DNA of 9,907 bases, from assembly GCA_964403795.1 (NCBI GenBank), contig CAYOHP010000195.1, positions 1 through 9,907 on the forward strand, written 5' to 3'. Made by a program: the position numbers and the translations under genes. This stretch comes from CAYOHP01 sp964403795 [NCBI: uncultured bacterium]. Its GTDB lineage: Bacteria > Muiribacteriota > UBA6191 > CAZXTJ01. Within the stretch, counting starts at the first letter, position 1. Each line of letters opens with the position of its first letter. Below the pieces are notes generated by a model. The model ran no database searches, was not told the DNA's origin, and worked only from the letters and a program-made list of their open reading frames with translations. Positions 7,501 through 9,907 of the stretch are shown piece by piece.

Positions 7501-9907
7501 CTCGTAGGCGGCGGAAGGTAGCTCTTCGTGATCCGGATCTGGTCGAGCTTGGCATTCATCCGGTTGGCAGTACCCAGGGCGTTGCCCGTCGCGGTGCCGT
7601 CAAGGTTGGAGCTACCGACTACGAGATCCTGGGCTGCCGTCCACTCCCAGGCGGTGAGGGTCGAACAGGTGGGTGCGGCCTTCTTGCCGTTGACCCAGAG
7701 TTCGGGACCGCGAACGCCCTTGGCCCAACGGAACATGACGTGGTTCCACTGGCTCACCACGAGTGCACCGGCGGGTGAGCTCTGGGAACAGCCGGACCCG
7801 CCGGTCTCCGTGAACAGATCGACGACACTCGCGTTGATCCCGAGATCGAACTCGCCGGTGCCGGCACCACTCGTGTCCCGCCCCATGAGGGAGCGATTCG
7901 ATGTGATGTCGTCCGGAAAGAGCCAGAACTCCACGGATCCGGTCGGGATGTTGAAGTGTGTACCGGCACTGGCATAGAAGAAGTCCCGGTCGTTGTTGGT
8001 GCCGCTGGATCCGGTATTGTTCCCGGTGCACTCGAGGGCGGCGCCCGTCATCCCGCCGGCGACCGCGGTGCGGAGGCACTCGTTGGGGTCGCCCGTGTCG
8101 TCGTAGTGGTCGAGAACCAGGGTCGAGTTGACCAGACCCGGGTAGTTGAGGAACGGGACGGACTGGAGGCTGGAGGGAACGTCCCGGATCTTCAGGTCGT
8201 CGATCACGACCAGGTCGCCGGCCTCGACCCCGGAGGCGGCGAATCGGATCTTGGTGGCGGTCTTCGGGAAGGCCTGGGAGAAACTGCTGCAGGCGTTGGG
8301 GTCGGATTCGTAGATGCGGACGTCGTCGATCCGGAAGTAGTCGCCGGTGTCCACGTCGCTCTGGGTCCGGAAGCGGATCTTGGCGGCGGCAACTCCGGTA
8401 TAGGCGTTCAGGTTGATGGGCGAACCCAGCGTGGTGCAGGAGGCGTTGTTGGTGTAGGTGGCCAGGACCACCCAGGTGCTTCCGTTCCACAGCTCGACCC
8501 TCGCGGTGTCGTTGCCGTTGTCCCAGCTGTTGACCTCGTACTTGTAGCTGAGGCGGGGCTGGCTGAAGGTGGTCAGGTTGACCGTGAGTTCCACCCAGTT
8601 GTCGGACCCGTCGCCCTCCACCTGCAGGAAGTTCCCGCTCATGCAGCTCGGGGTACCGCTGCCCCGGACCTGGACACGGCCGCCGGAGGGGTTGTTGTCG
8701 TCGCTCCCCGCCTCGCTCCAGCCTGCGCCGTAGCTCCCGGTCCAGTCCTCGAAGAGGTCGGAACCGGACACGGCCAGGTTGGTGCCGATGGTGTTCCAGG
8801 TGCCGTTCCAGTACTGGGCGACCACGGTATCGCCGGCGTCGTCGGCGTAGCCGGAGTAGTCGAACTCGAGGCGGGGGGCGTTGAACGAACTCAAGTCCAC
8901 GGACCGCTCCGCGTTGACGCTGCCCGGACCCGAGACGCGCAGGTGCTGGGTGGCGACGCAGGGCTTGGCGGCCGCCACGTCCACGATGGAGAGGTTGTTG
9001 ACGTAGAGGGCGTCCTCGGCCTCGTTCCCCTGGCCGCGGAAGCGCAGGATCAGGCTCTTGCCGCCAAACGAGGCCAGATTGAGGGTGGTGGAGAGGTTGC
9101 AGGAGGGGCCGGGGCCGACGTCCTTGACCTCGACGCGGTCGACCCAGAAGTAGTCCCCGGTCTCGACGTCGTTCAGCGTCCGGAAGCGGATCTTGGCATT
9201 GGCCACCTTGTAGGACGAGAGCGCGATGTTCGACTCGGAGCCGCAGGAGACGTCGTTCGTGTAGGTCCGCAGGTTGACCCAGCTCGAACCGTTGTAGACG
9301 TCGACAGTGGCGGTGTCCTGGCCGTTGTCCCAGCTCGTGATGTCTCGATTGAAGTTGAGGACCGGGACCTGGTAGAGGGTCAGATCCAGCGGGATCTCGA
9401 CCCAGTTGTCGGAGCCGTCGCCCTCGAGCCGCAGCCAGTTCGAGGAGCCGTTGCAGGACGGGACGCCCGAGTTGGTGATCAGGATGCGGCCGCCGGTCGA
9501 GCCGCTCCCGTCCCCGCTCTCGACCCAGCCGGCCGCGTATCCGTTGTTGAAACTGTCATAGAAGTAGGGCACGGCGTCCGGCGCATAGGTCGCCATCGGG
9601 ATCCAGGTGGTGCCGCCGTTCTCGGACACCTCGACCACGTACTGGTCGGTGGCGGGATCGTCGGCGAAAACGAAGTAGTCGAACTTGAGCTCGGGGGCCA
9701 CGTAGTTCGAGAGGTCGATGGCCCGCCGGGCGGCGCTGTTGAAGGCGACCTGGAGGTGCCCGTTGTCGCGACAGTCGACGGTCTCGGACTCCTCGATGGC
9801 GATCTCGTCGACCACCATGTTGTCGTCGTCGTCGGTATCGTCCCTCGACTCGAAGCGGATCTTGGCTCCGGCATTCTTGTAGGCAGTGAGGTCGAAGGAC
9901 TGGTCGA
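1569..9907 (-). CDS. Giant modular extracellular protein (repeated beta-sandwiches, LamG, FN3, Ig-like array), 5' end outside window
   Basis: A single frame runs from the right edge to the TGA at 1569-1571 (2,778 visible codons). The ATG at 9818 is not the start: 29 more in-frame codons precede it, it lacks an RBS, and it sits inside a repeated module. Numbering from that ATG, the visible order is: tail of one ~271-residue module (before 20); two further copies (21-547); LamG/concanavalin A-like domain (~555-768); Trp-rich unassigned region (~771-900); possible discoidin-like beta-sandwich (~905-1032); unassigned region (~1033-1244); Ig-like array with one FN3-like module (1245-2749). The protein is rich in Asn, Thr, Ser, Gly and Asp, has regular cysteines and has no transmembrane segment in view. 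All this fits an exported adhesin or matrix protein. No LPxTG, PEP-CTERM, autotransporter barrel or evident sorting domain ends it. The ligand, substrate and N-terminal export signal cannot be read here. The architecture is sure; the biological role is inference. Confidence 0.93.
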   Translation of the reverse strand, partial: DQSFDLTAYKNAGAKIRFESRDDTDDDDNMVVDEIAIEESETVDCRDNGHLQVAFNSAARRAIDLSNYVAPELKFDYFVFADDPATDQYVVEVSENGGTTWIPMATYAPDAVPYFYDSFNNGYAAGWVESGDGSGSTGGRILITNSGVPSCNGSSNWLRLEGDGSDNWVEIPLDLTLYQVPVLNFNRDITSWDNGQDTATVDVYNGSSWVNLRTYTNDVSCGSESNIALSSYKVANAKIRFRTLNDVETGDYFWVDRVEVKDVGPGPSCNLSTTLNLASFGGKSLILRFRGQGNEAEDALYVNNLSIVDVAAAKPCVATQHLRVSGPGSVNAERSVDLSSFNAPRLEFDYSGYADDAGDTVVAQYWNGTWNTIGTNLAVSGSDLFEDWTGSYGAGWSEAGSDDNNPSGGRVQVRGSGTPSCMSGNFLQVEGDGSDNWVELTVNLTTFSQPRLSYKYEVNSWDNGNDTARVELWNGSTWVVLATYTNNASCTTLGSPINLNAYTGVAAAKIRFRTQSDVDTGDYFRIDDVRIYESDPNACSSFSQAFPKTATKIRFAASGVEAGDLVVIDDLKIRDVPSSLQSVPFLNYPGLVNSTLVLDHYDDTGDPNECLRTAVAGGMTGAALECTGNNTGSSGTNNDRDFFYASAGTHFNIPTGSVEFWLFPDDITSNRSLMGRDTSGAGTGEFDLGINASVVDLFTETGGSGCSQSSPAGALVVSQWNHVMFRWAKGVRGPELWVNGKKAAPTCSTLTAWEWTAAQDLVVGSSNLDGTATGNALGTANRMNAKLDQIRITKSYLPPPTSQLGSCGILVRNTETMPPSILRSAEWHLGNSDDMDLRAPRAYWFQANGTRNSTLVGADENAWHQVDSDNPDRGHNWVHFVGSDYPAWGLAAPYNYGAFDGKWPRVNSAAGHLAGLFPVVEDGFEWDVQRFSNCSGQTPFEFRMTSHALTTPVVDNGETIVFKLNPPVSTERFFFDAANLSNADGNLTVQIRVHSVDVTRAAANQLFPLLTATPYGTGTWNNRTYTFPQTIRAERIGIKVLDQSGVDSESMQVQQLRLYNAGSPTSDPAGVSNGTQTLLDTDPEKFYLKKDECPSSGGTDVGATASNVCIASDPPPLANELRWQERRSNGITANTIYQITVYGWVASSGFGAFQPIACAPNCHTSLPWTPPPTNTVGVQVRWGALETYASDPGFPNTGIGVSNDIPGSWQTDWVQTDPPTGFTSTSVPGSTNESPKLYMIENSRMEFRLTAKDKLGNLGPPLALFNFGLDAGPPQIISEQVYKRPSTGEVLIGSGGGATLACDLPGPAPDTCFAPDTEREFRIVVSATDLSGMAAPNGGYDYAWSLNGTASPDGTIDVPGNTLDLRLDTTSDGQWILKYQAYDAPGNPTGVRVLTVLRDRTAPTCTGGTGVTENANPTADSLNCNMNDNVDSTVYVRFFKDAAAPVDGLTPDTEFTPGALSPPLTEIPMPKTVTYALGSNDTDLLGFDRFWLRLEDRSGNWAFVGPFRNDVTPPSGITGISAATYQGGPSNTVNVTWTAAAGDGASQAPSGVAGYNVYANTGSASTSAGLLGFVVPASTTLVPGSNNLWYYAVRTRDVALNDDITALVPGTNYTQVLYDTVAPNTLAGNISVDCSGCSNLTASNPATTYINVAQMDAAGTTPHAGEVAGDGSFVLSASFSDGGAAAQKAGFNLSGAAAISVRVYHVASAGTAYDVTRSSNSGATLFQVTGATNNALGDAVSGTWWARFPAPATNNDEATSGIANITYGVVVTLTDRSGNTTTWPTRYLAIDSVLPDVSGVTVSYECSTGTCTSPSATWVNASQTSPDWTLTAAGTPSDTGEVDFDLTLGGGSWITDSSSAGGWSVNASNATIGGLETTTLGVNVRVRDKAGNQSVSQPGATNISFDNVLPIISVTAHEAPDLNTHCNASCKAGGMDYTFTVNDGSGPPQSGAGNQYVRVYQGATNYLLNGASGVTISPSVGAYGAGIVRTIASGDWATDPNGSVTYTIEVAIRDAAGNLGTGTRTGVKLDFVVPTLSITAHETTGGTWAILGDKTDGSGLAFTVDVTEANTTGFPTAEADQWIELYGTTSTTHRLDTAGNNRVSPVTALTAGGSGQTVTIATASFSSDPNGSEDYTIRYRLTDGAGNVSAIASKTNCKIDFVLPVVNVTAYENSGGSGWANISDKTDGSGLDVSFNVSDANPGAYPTGSANQWFDVYRTGPTNYVVSGAFDSNVTAAGSFTRAIASGAWSPNPNEISDATIEVNIKDAAGNVGTGTLTNARLDFVGPTLNNFSIVGQTSPYTMCPAAAQSLRLDVSSGSNVTSTLQVDDPGAGGFVTAASVGTNPRGPEAAGNFNPAWNMGAGFFSTNGVYLFRAQVVDTHGNSLTTGNLQITATNPSGSITLDDWENGGGSPGGIWVNRNEVGSANNWRISGTYSASATPSIYVEIRKGGAALASWNVGYLIITTNVANKINASSVTGGNWWVDIDDAVLGTLEASDVEIHIRMDVCGTSGVDTASNTTVRVDMVNPTTTCNWESVASGLGAGWANAAELSDGSGWRIDGTASDGNGVSLVEVRINQGTDTAYKTASGTGSWTYDYPAGNFSAVNNITNATLDCRATDTGGNQFVQSVTNVKIDGVAPVLGNLRYDEEDNQAADECNNCTNGSVFVGAGDKSPKGKWVHFSIGENGLADTEMNGYYYTFNKGSAPADPTDTTNDGNAGSVGTCANPGGTWRGVCFNRAQDAPLSAANGDIVHIKWKGYDNAGNPSAVKSMGYDGITN
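3048..3416 (-). repeat. Ig-like tandem repeat, copy c (Asp-loop variant)
   Basis: Residues 2135-2257, from PVVNVTAYE to ARLDFVG. It shares DKTDGSGL with copy b and NQWFDVYRTGPTNY, RAIASGAW and KDAAGNVGTGT with copy a. The array therefore arose by internal duplication followed by divergence. Confidence 0.75.
3417..3806 (-). repeat. Ig-like tandem repeat, copy b (Asp-loop variant)
   Basis: Residues 2005-2134, from PTLSITAHE to CKIDFVL. It is clearly homologous to the flanking copies: the DKTDGSGL loop, DQWIELYGT strand, SSDPNGSEDYTIRYRLTD and GAGNVS ending. It is 6-7 residues longer than its neighbours because of an insertion around TALTAGGSG. Confidence 0.75.
3807..4178 (-). repeat. Ig-like tandem repeat, copy a (Cys-hairpin variant)
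   Basis: Residues 1881-2004, from PIISVTAHE to KLDFVV. It shares with the next two copies the opening (PxxxVTAxE), a central NQYVRVYQGATNY strand, RTIASGDW...DPNGS, and the closing RDAAGNLGTGT. At the loop where copies b and c have DKTDGSGL, this copy has a cysteine hairpin (Cys1897/Cys1901). Confidence 0.75.
5049..5369 (-). other. Fibronectin type III-like module
   Basis: Residues ~1484-1590. NTVNVTWTAA, then GVAGYNVY, and later LWYYAVRTRDVALN are the B, C and F strand signatures of FN3 at the expected spacing, after a PPSGITGIS start. It interrupts the Ig-like array and probably serves as a spacer or binding module. Confidence 0.7.
6723..7106 (-). other. Possible discoidin/F5-8C-like beta-sandwich
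   Basis: Residues ~905-1032 alternate hydrophobic and polar residues. They close with AERIGIKVLDQSG then MQVQQLRLY, reminiscent of the last strands of galactose-binding-like (F5/8 type C) domains. FEFRMTSHA and VFKLNPPVSTERFFFD would be earlier strands. The match is by eye and weak. The next stretch to ~1244 (down to about 6087) is unassigned, with a CxxxC pair at 1129/1133, and ends with an Ig-like closing strand (TAKDKLGNLG). Confidence 0.3.
7117..7508 (-). other. Trp-rich region without a recognised family
   Basis: Residues ~771-900 follow the LamG-like domain. At least seven tryptophans occur (798, 815, 834, 848, 859, 874, 897), with Tyr, His and Asp. A short acidic loop (DSDNPDRG, 838-845) resembles calcium-binding loops but lacks the exact DxDxDG spacing. 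The density of exposed-type aromatics recalls carbohydrate-binding surfaces. I do not recognise a family. Confidence 0.4.
7515..8156 (-). other. LamG / concanavalin A-like domain of the giant protein
   Basis: Residues ~555-768. GSVEFWLFPDD, then an aspartate-containing turn (GRDTSGAGTGEFDLG), WNHVMFRW followed by ELWVNGKKA, then LVVGSS and AKLDQIRI occur in the order and spacing of LamG/ConA-like jelly-rolls (Laminin_G_3 type), at the usual ~200-residue length. Such domains bind glycans or other extracellular ligands. Four cysteines (581, 597, 677, 718) could form two disulfides. The ligand cannot be predicted. Confidence 0.8.
8178..8945 (-). repeat. Cysteine-periodic beta-sandwich module, complete copy 2
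   Basis: Residues 292-547. The order is the same as in copy 1: leading sandwich (HLRVSG... with LEFDYSGYADD), MAM/jelly-roll-like segment (8301-8756) with GDGSDNWVE, SWDNGNDTA and AKIRFRT...DVDTGDYFRID, then a tail ending VVIDDLKI. Cysteines at 392, 461 and 510 match 122, 192 and 240 of copy 1. This is the last copy; the LamG-like domain follows directly. Confidence 0.75.
8946..9758 (-). repeat. Cysteine-periodic beta-sandwich module, complete copy 1
   Basis: Residues 21-291. The module has a short leading sandwich (HLQVAF... with LKFDYFVFADD), then a ~147-residue MAM/jelly-roll-like segment (9120-9560) with the signatures GDGSDNWVE, SWDNGQDTA and AKIRFRT...DVETGDYFWVD, then a ~45-residue tail. 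Cysteines are at 122, 192 and 240, with linker cysteines at 16 and 287. Asp/Asn-rich loops could bind calcium, as in many extracellular jelly-rolls, but I cannot assign a named family with certainty. Confidence 0.75.
9759..9907 (-). repeat. Tail of a further cysteine-periodic module, cut by the window edge
   Basis: The 29 codons before the ATG at 9818, together with the first ~20 after it, match the closing segment of the modules that follow. AGAKIRF is followed by an Asp run and VVDEIAI, comparable with AAAKIRF...GDYFRIDDVRI and KSLILRF...ALYVNNLSI. A cysteine (residue 16) precedes the next module at the same place as Cys287 precedes the following one. At least one more copy therefore lies upstream, outside the window. 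Confidence 0.75.

Noticed and set aside
6924-7778. Plus-strand 284-codon open frame
   Set aside because: It is antisense to the LamG-like and Trp-rich parts of the giant protein, with compositional bias only and no recognisable family.
9816-9818. ATG at 9818 as the start of the giant protein
   Set aside because: The frame stays open to the window edge, the upstream residues match the repeat tail, and the preceding bases (GAC repeats) hold no Shine-Dalgarno sequence.
9819-9836. GTC-rich run as a microsatellite
   Set aside because: It encodes the Asp-rich loop before the VVDEI strand, where the other modules also have acidic residues (DVETGD, DVDTGD). It is short and explained by protein sequence.

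Overview
The window is high-GC DNA (roughly two-thirds G+C by eye). All of its credible coding capacity is on the minus strand. I see no rRNA, tRNA, CRISPR array, insertion sequence or phage gene, and no phylogenetic marker. The GC content and gene style suggest a high-GC bacterium that builds very large surface or secreted proteins (Myxococcota/Deltaproteobacteria-, Acidobacteriota- or Eisenbacteria-like), but the sequence does not fix the taxon.

Layout, in the direction of transcription (right to left). (1) From the right edge to position 1569 runs one uninterrupted reading frame of 2,778 visible codons. It is the C-terminal part of a giant modular extracellular protein whose N-terminus lies beyond the window. 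The ATG at 9818 is internal: the frame stays open for 29 more codons to the edge, and those codons are recognisably the tail of another copy of the repeat that follows. From N to C the visible protein has a tandem ~271-residue beta-sandwich module with evenly spaced cysteines (end of one copy plus two further copies), a LamG/concanavalin A-like domain, a tryptophan-rich unassigned region, a possible discoidin-like beta-sandwich, and a C-terminal array of about ten Ig-like modules plus one fibronectin type III-like module. (2) A 71-bp intergenic gap (1498-1568) holds an imperfect hairpin and a Shine-Dalgarno sequence. (3) From 1497 to the left edge runs a second frame, open through the edge, for a TPR protein with an N-terminal hydrophobic anchor or signal peptide and a proline-rich linker. 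Its C-terminus is outside the window.

The two genes are codirectional and close, so co-transcription is plausible. A working inference is a giant adhesin- or matrix-like protein followed by a membrane-tethered TPR protein that may help its export, assembly or anchoring. Nothing in the sequence proves that link. The long plus-strand open frames opposite these genes are compositional shadows. The least-explained parts are the cysteine-periodic tandem module, the Trp-rich middle region, the alternation of Cys hairpins with Asp-rich loops in the Ig-like array, and a 10-G tract inside a G-quadruplex-like motif in the TPR gene.
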